Shown piece after piece: positions 7,857 through 16,180 of a stretch of DNA of 64,000 nucleotides (positions are counted from its first letter, which is position 1; the number at the start of each line of letters is the position of its first letter). Below the pieces are notes generated by a model. It saw only the letters and a program-made list of their open reading frames with translations, had not been told where the DNA came from and did no database searches. The DNA comes from a virus. The position numbers were made by a program, and so were the translations under genes. The stretch is from IMG/VR virus record IMGVR_UViG_3300046542_000227, positions 124,001 through 188,000 of that record; one strand, 5' to 3'.

Positions 7857-8057
7857 ATGACCAATCCAAACAACTGTGATACCTGCGACTATAAACAGAT
7901 GCGGGGATCCGAACACGACGACAAACAACACTGCTACATGTTTTACGATTCCCCTGTGGAACAATGCATGCAGCACACCGGTCACCGCGTGGCCGAAACC
8001 AATCTTACTAACGCACTGCGTGACTTCGTAAAGTTCATGCCTAAGGACCTACTATGA
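7857..8057 (+). CDS. Small cysteine-containing protein, 66 residues (putative zinc binding)
   Basis: Cysteines are arranged CDTC-x17-C-x10-C with nearby histidines (CDTCDY, HCYMFYD, CMQHTGH), a likely small zinc-binding domain. The ATG at 7857 is preferred for its GGTGA site; the ATG at 7842 overlaps the previous stop and adds five residues. Its end overlaps the next gene by four bases. Confidence 0.7.
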   Translation: MTNPNNCDTCDYKQMRGSEHDDKQHCYMFYDSPVEQCMQHTGHRVAETNLTNALRDFVKFMPKDLL

Positions 8058-8668
8058 CCACCGTCGTACTTACACCAGACTTTATTTTGGCTGACTGCCG
8101 TGTGACCTGTAAGATCGCTGCGGTTGATGCGATGGGTAAGACCGTCCAGCTTGATTGCATCACCGACGAGTTCGGTAAGATCGGCGAGTGGCGTCAGTCC
8201 CTCGATGGCGATGAGTGCTACGGCTTCGTGTTGTTCGGTGAAGTTGAAACTGCACAGGCCTTGGCTAAGTACTTGGACACAGTCGGTCTGTCCAACCTTA
8301 AGGACAAGCTCGATGCATTGGGTGGTTTCAAGATCAAGCTGCCACAGGTAGCCACGGGCATTGCTTGGGTCACTGAGGCTAAGCGCATGATGTGGGTGAC
8401 CTTGGATCCTCAGGGTTATCAGATCCATGAAGCTGAGCCCGGTAAAGAATACGTTGCCTTAGGCAGCGGCGCTGCATTGTTCGACCAATACTACCAACGT
8501 CCTAAGGACATCATGTCGGCCTTCCTTTATGCAGCCAAGGAAGATCCGCAGTCGACCCATCAGGTCTATGACCGTTGGACGCAAGAAACAGCACACATCG
8601 TTCGTCATCGTATTCCAGATGGCGAAGTCCCTAAAGTACTTGAAGAGTTGTTAACCGGCGGGCTCTGA
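8054..8668 (+). CDS. HslV/proteasome-like Ntn-hydrolase-fold protein, 204 residues
   Basis: The N-terminus reads M-T-T-V-V..., then ILADCRVT. This is the same start as HslV-type threonine peptidases, in which Met is removed and Thr becomes the nucleophile, followed by the (A)DxR(V/T) strand. Later YVALGSGAALFDQYY and DPQSTHQV match the conserved GSG turn and final strand. Length (about 200) suits an Ntn-hydrolase subunit. It may process phage proteins or be a catalytically silent relative. The fragment at 3-245 is a diverged paralogue. It overlaps neighbours by four bases and one base, so it lies in a tight operon. Confidence 0.65.
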   Translation: MTTVVLTPDFILADCRVTCKIAAVDAMGKTVQLDCITDEFGKIGEWRQSLDGDECYGFVLFGEVETAQALAKYLDTVGLSNLKDKLDALGGFKIKLPQVATGIAWVTEAKRMMWVTLDPQGYQIHEAEPGKEYVALGSGAALFDQYYQRPKDIMSAFLYAAKEDPQSTHQVYDRWTQETAHIVRHRIPDGEVPKVLEELLTGGL

Positions 8669-9141
8669 TGTATTCGCAACTGATCGTGGTTGACTTTAGC
8701 AAGGTAAAGAAGCAGATCGACTTCTCTGGACTAACTGGGTTCACTACGGACACTGTGTCCTATTATCGAGACGATCTGTTTCCTGACTTCTCAGCGTATC
8801 TGTTTAACTACGAGCGCTGGGGTGAGCGACCACTATTTCAACTGGCTTTCATGTTTGAAGGACAGCCAGAACCTAACGGGGTTCTTATGAACTCGGTTGA
8901 GGTAAATGAAATCGTACTACGATCCGCTCTGCGTTACGCAGCGTGGGTTAAGGGTGAGCTGTCAGTAGTTACCCATAAAGGCAACCGTACCATATGTGGC
9001 TATGCCTCTACCGAGAAATACCCCGACCTTGGCAATACGTTGCAATGGTTAGTGGAACCAATCGCGGAGAAACAAGATGCGGAACCTAGCAGTGGAGAAG
9101 ATCCAGCGGAACCGGCGGGAGCGCCAGTTCTACCTTACTAA
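8668..9141 (+). CDS. Hypothetical protein, 157 residues
   Basis: The start overlaps the previous stop (TGATG). The N-terminal about 130 residues are mixed alpha/beta (MYSQLIVVDFSKVKKQ). The last about 25 are proline/glutamate/alanine-rich and look disordered; this tail is where a second small gene (9077-9208) overlaps in another frame, so its composition may be forced by the overlap. No family was recognised. Confidence 0.75.
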   Translation: MYSQLIVVDFSKVKKQIDFSGLTGFTTDTVSYYRDDLFPDFSAYLFNYERWGERPLFQLAFMFEGQPEPNGVLMNSVEVNEIVLRSALRYAAWVKGELSVVTHKGNRTICGYASTEKYPDLGNTLQWLVEPIAEKQDAEPSSGEDPAEPAGAPVLPY

Positions 9142-9208
9142 TGTCGGTGTGATTGTTGCCGGTGTTAGTTACGCTTTGTTCGAACTGTTCAAGCCACTCT
9201 TGCATTGA
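9077..9208 (+). CDS. Overlapping small membrane protein, 43 residues
   Basis: An ATG at 9077 with GGAG eight bases upstream opens a 43-codon frame that overlaps the end of the preceding gene by 65 bases and runs 67 bases beyond it. The product has a very basic first half (KIQRNRRER) and then one hydrophobic span (VGVIVAGVSYALFELF), an N-in single-pass topology. The nested arrangement and size recall lysis or envelope accessory peptides, but nothing proves that role. Confidence 0.6.
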   Translation: MRNLAVEKIQRNRRERQFYLTNVGVIVAGVSYALFELFKPLLH

Positions 9209-9233
9209 AGGAAAGTTTTACACATTCTGTAAT

Positions 9234-9244
9234 GGTATGTGAAA
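9234..9244 (+). promoter_or_regulatory. GGTATGTGAAA element, candidate late-type promoter
   Basis: The same 11 bases occur at 55068-55078, and a variant at 60910-60920. Both exact copies sit in intergenic DNA. Here it lies directly before a structured stretch with a terminator. Confidence 0.4.
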
Positions 9245-9471
9245 CAGTCCTTGCATGCTACTCACATAGCTCTTTAAAACCCAGGCAACACCCCCAAGGT
9301 GGGCTTCGTCCCCATCATTAACCCCTATCGTACCAGCGTTTAGGGGCAGCTAAACCCGGAAGTGAAGTAGACCCTCGCAAGCAGGCAGCTGGCCAGCGTA
9401 GCGCGGTCGAACATGAAAGGCAATAGCTCTAGCATTAAGAAGTGCAGACCCCCGCCCTCCGGGGCGGGTCT
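9245..9471 (+). ncRNA. Candidate stand-alone structured RNA
   Basis: The 330 bases between 9208 and 9539 hold no open frame of note. Visible pairings are GGTGGG 9298-9303 with CCCATC 9311-9316, CCCCTA 9322-9327 with TAGGGG 9341-9346, and CAGCT 9347-9351 with AGCTG 9387-9391. A perfect palindrome GCTGGCCAGC lies at 9388-9397, and a terminator closes the stretch. With the candidate promoter at 9234 this would give an RNA of about 230 bases. No known RNA family was recognised. Confidence 0.45.
9446..9471 (+). terminator. Terminator
   Basis: AGACCC-cc-GCCC-TCCG-GGGC-GGGTCT, followed by TATGCCCGTT. It ends the candidate RNA and insulates the promoter at 9497. Confidence 0.7.
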
Positions 9472-9496
9472 ATGCCCGTTCGAACATATTCAACGT

Positions 9497-9516
9497 CTAT
9501 ATCACTGAGTTGAATA
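9497..9516 (+). promoter_or_regulatory. phiKZ-type early promoter element
   Basis: CTATATCAC-N6-GAATA, ending 22 bases before the start codon at 9539, the same distance as at ligA. Confidence 0.7.
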
Positions 9517-9538
9517 CCTACATCTACAGGTGGTCATC

Positions 9539-9940
9539 ATGCATGCCCGTTGCACTACGTTGCAAGAAATGAAAGCCCATAAGTGTGAGCGTCCTACATG
9601 TCAGTTCGCTCCAATGTTTCAGGTGTTCGACGTGAACAGTCATGGACTGCACGAATCGATCTACCTGTGTAAAGACCATTATGCCGACTTGCAGCATGAA
9701 CAAACTGCAGCTCAGGCCAAACAGTATTGTGAGCTGTGCGGTAACCCAGACACAAAGTTCTATGACTCACCGAAGTTTGGTGATGCTAACCCCAACAAGA
9801 TCTACCAGGTTTGTGCTGGTTGCAAACAAGAGCAGGAGGATCTGACGCAGGCGGAGTTCGAAGCTCAAGAAGAAGAACCCGCACCCGACGAAGTCGATGA
9901 TCGTCCTAACATCGACCCTACTCCTTACGATGAGTTCTGA
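9539..9940 (+). CDS. Zinc-ribbon-like protein, 133 residues
   Basis: The ATG at 9539 has AGGTG at the right distance; a GTG at 9530 is less likely. Cysteine and histidine pairs are spread over the first about 95 residues: C7, CERPTC, CKDHY, CELC and CAGC, consistent with two small zinc-binding knuckles. The last about 35 residues are very acidic (EEEPAPDEVDD). It is the first gene of an early-promoter operon of four genes ending at the terminator at 11178, so a role in early host takeover or regulation is plausible but unproven. Confidence 0.75.
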   Translation: MHARCTTLQEMKAHKCERPTCQFAPMFQVFDVNSHGLHESIYLCKDHYADLQHEQTAAQAKQYCELCGNPDTKFYDSPKFGDANPNKIYQVCAGCKQEQEDLTQAEFEAQEEEPAPDEVDDRPNIDPTPYDEF

Positions 9941-9942
9941 AC

Positions 9943-10299
9943 ATGACCGTAGCTAACTTTAAGATCACCGTGGATGGCCGTGAAGTTCACGTGACACCGG
10001 CCGACCATCCAACCCTAGTGGCAGATAGTTTCGGCATGGTGCAACGCATGGGTTACCTGCTGGGTATCTCGACCGGTTATCTGGCGGGGTTGGCTGAGGC
10101 ATGTAAAGACGACAAGATTGCCAAGCTCTACACTACCAAACCGGTAGCCATGGTTACCTTGAGTGGTGAGTTCACAGAGCAGGACGTCGACGATGTTAAG
10201 CGTGCCATGTCCCACATGCTGGGTGTGATCAAAGGACTTACTGATAAGAATCAGGCCTTCATCGAAATCGAAGACCTGTCCTTCAAAATCTACTTCTAA
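9943..10299 (+). CDS. Hypothetical protein, 118 residues
   Basis: Begins two bases after the previous stop. It has N-terminal beta strands (FKITVDGREVHV), a hydrophobic glycine-rich helix (MGYLLGISTGYLAGL) too polar for a firm membrane call, and a C-terminal helix/strand pair. The next product has a similar plan (short strands, then a hydrophobic helix IYLIGFAIGWM), so the two may be distant relatives. Confidence 0.75.
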   Translation: MTVANFKITVDGREVHVTPADHPTLVADSFGMVQRMGYLLGISTGYLAGLAEACKDDKIAKLYTTKPVAMVTLSGEFTEQDVDDVKRAMSHMLGVIKGLTDKNQAFIEIEDLSFKIYF

Positions 10300-10308
10300 G
10301 GATTGCAC

Positions 10309-10650
10309 ATGTCCACCGTTACATTCTCATTACGAGTTGACGACATTGCAGTACAACCAGACACCAATGGTCCGGTTACCTGTACCATCATGGACCAAAG
10401 CATGGCGGTAAACAACCTGATCTATCTGATCGGGTTTGCCATTGGTTGGATGCGTCAGGACTCTACTACCCATGGTGACATGTGGATTTGCACATCGATC
10501 CTCACCCCTAACGAACAACGGGTCGTCGGCAGGTACATGCACATGGCCATGCAATACATGCATGTCCGTACTCGACATCCAGACCTGTTGCATTATGATC
10601 CTAATGGTCAGGTCATTACTATCCACCGCGACGAAAGCCGAGATCTTTAA
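10309..10650 (+). CDS. Hypothetical protein, 113 residues
   Basis: The ATG at 10309 follows AAGGA at good spacing. The layout resembles the preceding gene: strands, a hydrophobic helix, then a histidine/methionine-rich helix (MHMAMQYMHVRTRH). No recognised domain. It ends two bases before the next start, in the same unit. Confidence 0.7.
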   Translation: MSTVTFSLRVDDIAVQPDTNGPVTCTIMDQSMAVNNLIYLIGFAIGWMRQDSTTHGDMWICTSILTPNEQRVVGRYMHMAMQYMHVRTRHPDLLHYDPNGQVITIHRDESRDL

Positions 10651-10652
10651 TT

Positions 10653-11174
10653 ATGGGTATCCGTAGAACATTCGAACCACTGCCAGTATTTGAAGCGCTG
10701 TTTTACATGCAGATGCGTATGATCCCTGACTGCAACGTCATCAATCATTCCTCTGTGTGTGAGAAGCTGGACGTCTACAAAGTGATGTGCATCGGCTACG
10801 CTAAGTGCACCCTTGATGGTCGCCTGCATGGTGTACCGATGTTGGCTAAGTTGGGTGAAGACGGCAGTATCACTAACTGGCTCGTTGTCGGCACTGATAA
10901 GGGCGTGGTGGTGGTCAGTGAAAAGGGTGAGATCTACTGGTCTGATTCCTACAGCGAAAAGGTGAAGAAACACTTCCCCAATAACCAGAAGAAAATCGAT
11001 CTGGTGGTTAAGAAGGCACTGGTCTGTGGCTTGTCCATCCGCCGGTTGTTGACGTATCTGGAACAGGATGTAAAGGGTCCAGATACCGAGCTGTACATGG
11101 TCACCAATGCAATCCACGGTGCTGCTGACTTGATGGGTAACGGTGATCTAAATAAAGAACTCGGTTTCCCGTGA
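10653..11174 (+). CDS. Hypothetical protein, 173 residues
   Basis: Last gene of the unit that starts at 9539. Soluble mixed alpha/beta protein with strands around residues 62-90 (ITNWLVVGTDKGVVVVSEKG) and a lysine-rich helix after them. No family was recognised. The stop is followed by a two-way terminator that also serves the leftward block. Confidence 0.8.
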   Translation: MGIRRTFEPLPVFEALFYMQMRMIPDCNVINHSSVCEKLDVYKVMCIGYAKCTLDGRLHGVPMLAKLGEDGSITNWLVVGTDKGVVVVSEKGEIYWSDSYSEKVKKHFPNNQKKIDLVVKKALVCGLSIRRLLTYLEQDVKGPDTELYMVTNAIHGAADLMGNGDLNKELGFP

Positions 11175-11177
11175 CGA

Positions 11178-11222
11178 CATAAAGCCCCTCCCATCGCGGG
11201 AGGGGCCTATGCCGCTTTTTTA
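11178..11222. terminator. Two-way terminator at a convergent junction
   Basis: GCCCCTCCC-ATCGC-GGGAGGGGC with outer flanks GACATAAA and TATGCCGC, then a run of T. It is the type form of a recurring terminator family. Confidence 0.85.
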
Positions 11223-12098
11223 TTTGACCGAAGCATCGATCCAAGCAATGCAGCCGCGCATCCAGGCGTAGAACGCATCGTAACCGACGCAAGGACGGTT
11301 GTAATACGCATGACTGAAACGAGCCGAGTAGTCGAAGATGTCATTGATCAAGCGGAAACAGTTCCGGTTGTTCTCAACATCACGGCCGTAGGTGGCATTA
11401 GCTACCAGCTTCGCACCGTCTTCACTGTAGAGGTACCAGCGCTTGTTCAGTGTGGTGGCGAACTCACGGTCCCAAGCATCATGATAGCCAGTGTGGCTAT
11501 AGAAGCTGTCGACCATGTAGATCAGACTGGCTACCAGTTTAGTAACCTGCTCTTTGTTCAGGGCAGGTAGGCTAGCACCCTTCTTGCTGACGTCGTATTC
11601 CGTACCCAGCACGTTGAACTTCGGCGGCACGAACTTGAGGTCCATGGTTTCGAGGTGCGCAGCGAGCTTGTCGGGTTTGGTGTAGCCATACGACTTAACA
11701 AACTCGAAGGAGGGCTCTACCTTCTTCCAGTACGGGTCAGCAATCTTCTTGTTGGCAGCGTTCGACTTAACCCAGGCATCGGCCAGCTTACGCATACCGC
11801 CATTGTAGTCGCCAGTGAACGGTTCGCCGTATTGGCTAATCTTGACTTCACCTTCCACGAAGCGGCGCTTAGCGAGCCATTCTGGATCGAGGTAAGTCTT
11901 GCTCAGGGTGGCTTTGTTCAGTTGTGGGTCACCCTTGTCGTCAGACAACTTAGGTGCACGACCATGGCGGATGTTACGGAAGACGTCACCGATTGATTGG
12001 AAGAAACCTTCTTCCGATACAGTCAGATAGTTTTCGATGGAGACGCGTTCGTCGCCAACGGCACCCACGTTTTCATTTAGGAACTTTTCGAGATCCAT
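11220..12098 (-). CDS. Head inner-body-like protein with cleavable propeptide, 292 residues
   Basis: One of four paralogues in this window. The N-terminus MDLEKFLNEN...TVSEEGFFQSIGDVFRN has a serine-x-glutamate site just before a conserved GF helix. phiKZ's head protease is reported to cut after (S/A/G)-x-E, so about 33 residues may be removed during head maturation. The C-terminus ends in IDASVK, as in two paralogues. The middle is helical and lysine/tyrosine-rich. The start codon follows the stop of the next gene directly, so the two are cotranscribed. Expected in the virion head with the DNA. Confidence 0.85.
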   Translation of the reverse strand: MDLEKFLNENVGAVGDERVSIENYLTVSEEGFFQSIGDVFRNIRHGRAPKLSDDKGDPQLNKATLSKTYLDPEWLAKRRFVEGEVKISQYGEPFTGDYNGGMRKLADAWVKSNAANKKIADPYWKKVEPSFEFVKSYGYTKPDKLAAHLETMDLKFVPPKFNVLGTEYDVSKKGASLPALNKEQVTKLVASLIYMVDSFYSHTGYHDAWDREFATTLNKRWYLYSEDGAKLVANATYGRDVENNRNCFRLINDIFDYSARFSHAYYNRPCVGYDAFYAWMRGCIAWIDASVK

Positions 12099-13109
12099 TT
12101 ATTTCACCGATGCATCAATGAGTCGAGCGTAAGCCCGGATGATCGAATCAACATGGCGCAAATGGAATGCGATCATGCGATTCGGAATGCTGTAGACGTT
12201 CTTCATGAGGTCAAACATGCGCTCATGGACGTCAGTGTCGATTGGGTTCTGGCTGGCAGCGTCCGGGCCAGTGTTGTACTCTTCGGCGCGTTCCATGTAA
12301 TCTTCGAGTTCACCGATGTACGACTTGACGACTTGGAAGCCCTTCATGTTGGCGAAGTCCACGCGAAGCTCGGCCATGATATCCAAAGCCTTGGAGACTT
12401 CGATGATACCTTGTGCCGAAGTCATGACTTCGGTTGCAGACAACGCGGCACGTTTGTAGTCTTTGAGCTTAGCTGCGTTGAATGGCTTGTCGCTGTCCAG
12501 CGCTGGCGTCAGGATACGCTGAACGTGGGTGTTACCGAACGTGGTCCGGAAGTCTACAGTCAGGCGCACTTGGGATTGCTCCAGTGCCTCACTGATTGCT
12601 TCGAACTCGAAGTAGTTCAGGTTATCGGCACCCTGAGTGTTGGTCTTGCGCATGATGCGCTGCAGTTCCAGGTCGATCAAACGCAGGTACTGAGAATACA
12701 CCTCGGCAATCTTGCGTTGTTTTTCGAGGAAGTCTGCAATCGGTGCGGCCAGGTCGGTGGTGTTGATTACACCGTCGATACCGATATAGTCGTAAGAACC
12801 ATCGAGCTTGAGGATGGTGCCTTCACGCACACTGCGCCGGGCCAACCAGTCAGCATTTAGATAGGTCTTCTCCAATGCCTTGACGATAACGTCACGACGA
12901 GCAGACCAGCCACCGGCCATGGCACTAACACCTGGCTTACCTGGCTCAGACAACCAAGTCCAGAAACGTTTGAGTACTTCGGTGAAACCCTCTTGGGAAA
13001 TGGTCTCGTCACCATCCACACCAAAGAGCGCATCGACCTGCGATTCGACCGGAACTACCGTGTCGGTATCGGCCGTTGCGTTGTTATCAAGAAAGCTTTG
13101 AATATCCAC
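12099..13109 (-). CDS. Head inner-body-like protein with cleavable propeptide, 336 residues (GTG start)
   Basis: A paralogue of 11220-12098, 16749-17771 and 18639-19568. The longest frame starts at 13157. A GTG at 13109 with AAGGGG six bases upstream gives MDIQSFLDNN, which aligns with MDLEKFLNEN and MDVDKWLASS of the paralogues, so I take that start. TISQEGF supplies the S-x-E cleavage site near residue 40, and the chain ends in IDASVK. The middle is a long helical region. Expected to be packaged in the head and cut by the maturation protease. Confidence 0.85.
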   Translation of the reverse strand: MDIQSFLDNNATADTDTVVPVESQVDALFGVDGDETISQEGFTEVLKRFWTWLSEPGKPGVSAMAGGWSARRDVIVKALEKTYLNADWLARRSVREGTILKLDGSYDYIGIDGVINTTDLAAPIADFLEKQRKIAEVYSQYLRLIDLELQRIMRKTNTQGADNLNYFEFEAISEALEQSQVRLTVDFRTTFGNTHVQRILTPALDSDKPFNAAKLKDYKRAALSATEVMTSAQGIIEVSKALDIMAELRVDFANMKGFQVVKSYIGELEDYMERAEEYNTGPDAASQNPIDTDVHERMFDLMKNVYSIPNRMIAFHLRHVDSIIRAYARLIDASVK

Positions 13110-13193
13110 ATTAGTCCCCTTGGACATGCCCCAAATGTTTACCACATACAATGCCAATTTGCCGTCAGCATTGCATGTGGTAAGCCCTGAGAG

Positions 13194-14918
13194 TTAGAAC
13201 TGTCGCACGTCGAAGTCGACGGTCATCGTTCCGGTGAAGGTTGCTGGTACACCCGATACCTGCGTAATCCGCACGTCGATGTCGTTACCTGGAACCACTA
13301 CAAACGCGCCAGTAAAGCTGAACCGAGGTGGTCCATCCTTAACGTGATCATAGTACGCCACAACGTTGGTAGCCAACCCTGCCACAAACAGCTGCGCTAT
13401 ATAACGCTGACCGTTAGCGGGTACGTTGTTACCTTGGAGGTTACAGATCACACGAGCGAACGAAGCACGCAATGGCGTGTTGATAACGGTAGCACCAGAT
13501 GACACCACACCACACTTATACGGATCCACTGTGGCACCATCAAAACTCATGCGGGTTGCAGAGTTATGTGGGATCGTAGTGCCTGGGTCGGTCCGATGTA
13601 CGCGTGGTTCGATGACCCGTCCTTTATCCGTGTAGCTATAGGTGTCCAACTCAGCCGGCCACAGTGGGCTACCAGGATCGATCTTCATACCGTCGCCAGT
13701 ATAATGGAAGCTGAACGCCTGGTGCATGTCCACACCGTTCCACAGTGTCTTACGGACAGCAATGTAGTCGGTGATGTCTGGAATACCACCATCGAGCGGA
13801 TCGTTATGGATCAGTCGACCTGCGATAGGACCAGTACAGTTGGTATAGCGCACGATACGTGGCATGTGTCCTTGCAACACAATACCACCACGGTCTGGTC
13901 GATCCTGAGCACCGAAGTAGTTAGTGCACGCGTCGTAGATAACACCCACTTCAATGGACGTATCGGTACCTGTAGTAAAGCGTGGTGGTGCTGCGAACCA
14001 GTACACCCCAGGGAGGCCACCGTTTTCACCACCGAAGCGCACCTTCGTCAGACGAATACCACCGAAGGAATCGACCCAACGGCAACGAGGACCGAACACA
14101 CCACTAGGCACCAGCATGATGTCGGATATGGTGAGCAAGCCAACGTGCTTAATAACAGCGGTATCGAGATCGAACCAATCTGAATACGGCTGCATCCAAC
14201 CACCAGAAATGAAGGTGTGGTCGCACTCGGTGAACAGCGAACGACGGCAACGCGACCAACGGCAGTTTTCGAAGATAGCTTGAGTCGAAGTTACACCGTA
14301 GTCAGTCGCAGTGTTATGCAGGTTCACCGCGTAGTCGTTAGAGCCAACGAACGTACAGTTGCGGAACATCCACAGACCGAAGTTAACGTTCTTGTTGTTG
14401 AGGTGAACTTGAGTCAAGCCACCAATGAAGTAGATGTTCTCGTAGTGAGCACGGTAACTGAGGTTCCCCACGATCATGTCTACGTTCGGCCCGGCTTCAA
14501 TAGAAGCAAAGCCATTGGCACGCAGGAACACAGCGGTAGGCATGGTACGGGTGAGTTTAACCCGAGCACCTTTAGGGATCGTTAGACCTGGGGTAACCAC
14601 CACAGTACTAGGCTCACCCGCACCGATCATCGGCTTCCAGTATTTGGTCTTGGAGATCTGCCAGTTAACAGCACGCTCGTATGCATCCGAGTCGTCGTTA
14701 ACCCCATCACCCACAAAACCTTTGAAGTCAGACAGATCACGATTACCATCGAGTTTAATTTCGACGGTCTGATCTACAGTAGAAGTAGAAGTGACATCAC
14801 CAGGACGATAGGTGATTTTACGGGAACCCAAAGAACTTAAAAGGTCTGTTCGGATGCCGGCGTCGTTGATAAGTTGATTGACATAAATAGCTAACTTTGT
14901 TAAAGCACCGGCAGACAT
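13194..14918 (-). CDS. Tail spike or fibre with pectate-lyase-like beta-helix, 574 residues
   Basis: The ATG at 14918 has GGAG six bases upstream; the longer frame would need a TTG. After a short N-terminal part, residues about 74-90 read FVGDGVNDDSDAYERA, the classic entry to the right-handed beta-helix of phage tail spikes and pectate lyase 3 proteins. Short beta-rich turns follow for about 350 residues, then a beta-sandwich-like end. Such proteins bind or cut surface polysaccharide. No catalytic residues can be assigned. It is first in a leftward unit with two inner-body proteins and is probably expressed late. Confidence 0.8.
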   Translation of the reverse strand: MSAGALTKLAIYVNQLINDAGIRTDLLSSLGSRKITYRPGDVTSTSTVDQTVEIKLDGNRDLSDFKGFVGDGVNDDSDAYERAVNWQISKTKYWKPMIGAGEPSTVVVTPGLTIPKGARVKLTRTMPTAVFLRANGFASIEAGPNVDMIVGNLSYRAHYENIYFIGGLTQVHLNNKNVNFGLWMFRNCTFVGSNDYAVNLHNTATDYGVTSTQAIFENCRWSRCRRSLFTECDHTFISGGWMQPYSDWFDLDTAVIKHVGLLTISDIMLVPSGVFGPRCRWVDSFGGIRLTKVRFGGENGGLPGVYWFAAPPRFTTGTDTSIEVGVIYDACTNYFGAQDRPDRGGIVLQGHMPRIVRYTNCTGPIAGRLIHNDPLDGGIPDITDYIAVRKTLWNGVDMHQAFSFHYTGDGMKIDPGSPLWPAELDTYSYTDKGRVIEPRVHRTDPGTTIPHNSATRMSFDGATVDPYKCGVVSSGATVINTPLRASFARVICNLQGNNVPANGQRYIAQLFVAGLATNVVAYYDHVKDGPPRFSFTGAFVVVPGNDIDVRITQVSGVPATFTGTMTVDFDVRQF

Positions 14919-15023
14919 AGATATCTCCAATGGTCGGTTCTATTGCTTATCACATATCGTTAGCAAGGAAATACCGGATGGTTTTATAGTCTGTTACTTC
15001 TAAACTGACATGGACTATTCGCC

Positions 15024-15296
15024 GTGACTGAGATCCTGCCCCGCCATCAATTTGAATTCCTAATGAAACACAACGACTTCGTTATTAATGAGGGTCGTAT
15101 TTCGTGTAACTTGTGTGGCAGTAATTGTGGGCAGTGTGGTGTCGGTCGTCAGCAATCGGACTGTCAGGATTACATTGATCACCATGCTGAGGAATTCGGA
15201 ATCAAACCCTTGCCCAAACTTAAAGACATGCCATTCCCGTCACCGATGGTGATCCTGATGGCTATCGCCTCTATCGTACACGTCTTCGTTCAATAA
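15024..15296 (+). CDS. Cysteine-rich protein with C-terminal membrane segment, 90 residues
   Basis: The start is uncertain: GTG at 15024 or an in-frame ATG at 15063, neither with a good ribosome site. Five cysteines cluster (CNLCGSNCGQCGVG ... C) like a small zinc or iron-sulfur knuckle. The last about 18 residues are hydrophobic (MVILMAIASIVHVFV), suggesting a tail anchor. No family was recognised. Confidence 0.6.
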   Translation: MTEILPRHQFEFLMKHNDFVINEGRISCNLCGSNCGQCGVGRQQSDCQDYIDHHAEEFGIKPLPKLKDMPFPSPMVILMAIASIVHVFVQ

Positions 15297-15305
15297 GGAC
15301 ATCCC

Positions 15306-15713
15306 ATGCTGACCAAAGCCGCCACACCTGAAGTTAAAGCCCTGTATGACCAAGCCATGGCTATCTTTAATAGCTATGCTATCGCTCGGGTTTATGCCAG
15401 CGAGATCACGATGGTGATTGATCGTAAGCCAAATGCCACCGAACACGACATCTGGTTCTACAACTTCAGTAAAGGTCCTGAGCGCTTTGCTCAGCTGGTT
15501 AATGCTGGCGAGTACATGTTGCTGGACTCTGGATTGTCCGAGATCAAGGTGGTGAACTCCATGCGTGGGTTGCCTACGGTATTGACTGAAGCACGTGAAC
15601 GCTGCTGCCAGATCGAAACCGGGCTACCGTATCTTGTCGCTACCGGTAAAGCAGACCTACCCGAACGTCCTCGTGGTCGTGGTTACCTGCGTCGTAGTAA
15701 GGAGGTCGCATGA
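15306..15713 (+). CDS. Hypothetical protein, 135 residues
   Basis: AAGGAC precedes the ATG. Helix-rich, soluble, with a basic C-terminal tail (RPRGRGYLRRSKEVA) that could bind nucleic acid. It overlaps the next gene by four bases (ATGA). No family was recognised. Confidence 0.8.
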   Translation: MLTKAATPEVKALYDQAMAIFNSYAIARVYASEITMVIDRKPNATEHDIWFYNFSKGPERFAQLVNAGEYMLLDSGLSEIKVVNSMRGLPTVLTEARERCCQIETGLPYLVATGKADLPERPRGRGYLRRSKEVA

Positions 15714-16171
15714 CACTGAATCGATATCGTTTTTATAAAACCGAGAACCAGTACTCGGGTCGGTGTCCGGCAGGGATGACGCCTGATCATCTTGGTGCCT
15801 ACTGCTTGGTGGATGATGTCGCTTTAGACCTCGATCAGGCCAAGGCACTACGTGACTTTAACCGACGACTGAAGCGGTTAGGTCATGGGTCGGTACATGA
15901 GTTAGTAGTTAAGCTCGAAGCTGAACAAGAGGCGTTCGATAAGACCCGTGCGCGCATCGAGCCGATGAAACAACATCTTCAGTTCTTCAAGGTAGCCGAC
16001 GGTGAATCCGAACGAGGTTTTAAGGTTGTCCGTGTTCGCGATGACCATGCCCAATTACTGATTGATGAACACATGGAGATCTGGGTAGCTTTTATTAACC
16101 AGAGACCTAGCGATAGAACGATGGTGTTCTTGGATGCCGACTTGCACATCAAGCGCATCATGCATGTTTAA
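15710..16171 (+). CDS. Hypothetical protein, 153 residues
   Basis: Starts inside the previous stop (ATGA). It has a central charged helix of about 45 residues (coiled-coil-like, LVVKLEAEQEAFDKTRARIE) flanked by strands. It is soluble and of unknown role. It is followed ten bases later by the structured 100-base element. Confidence 0.8.
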   Translation: MTLNRYRFYKTENQYSGRCPAGMTPDHLGAYCLVDDVALDLDQAKALRDFNRRLKRLGHGSVHELVVKLEAEQEAFDKTRARIEPMKQHLQFFKVADGESERGFKVVRVRDDHAQLLIDEHMEIWVAFINQRPSDRTMVFLDADLHIKRIMHV

Positions 16172-16180
16172 TTATATACA

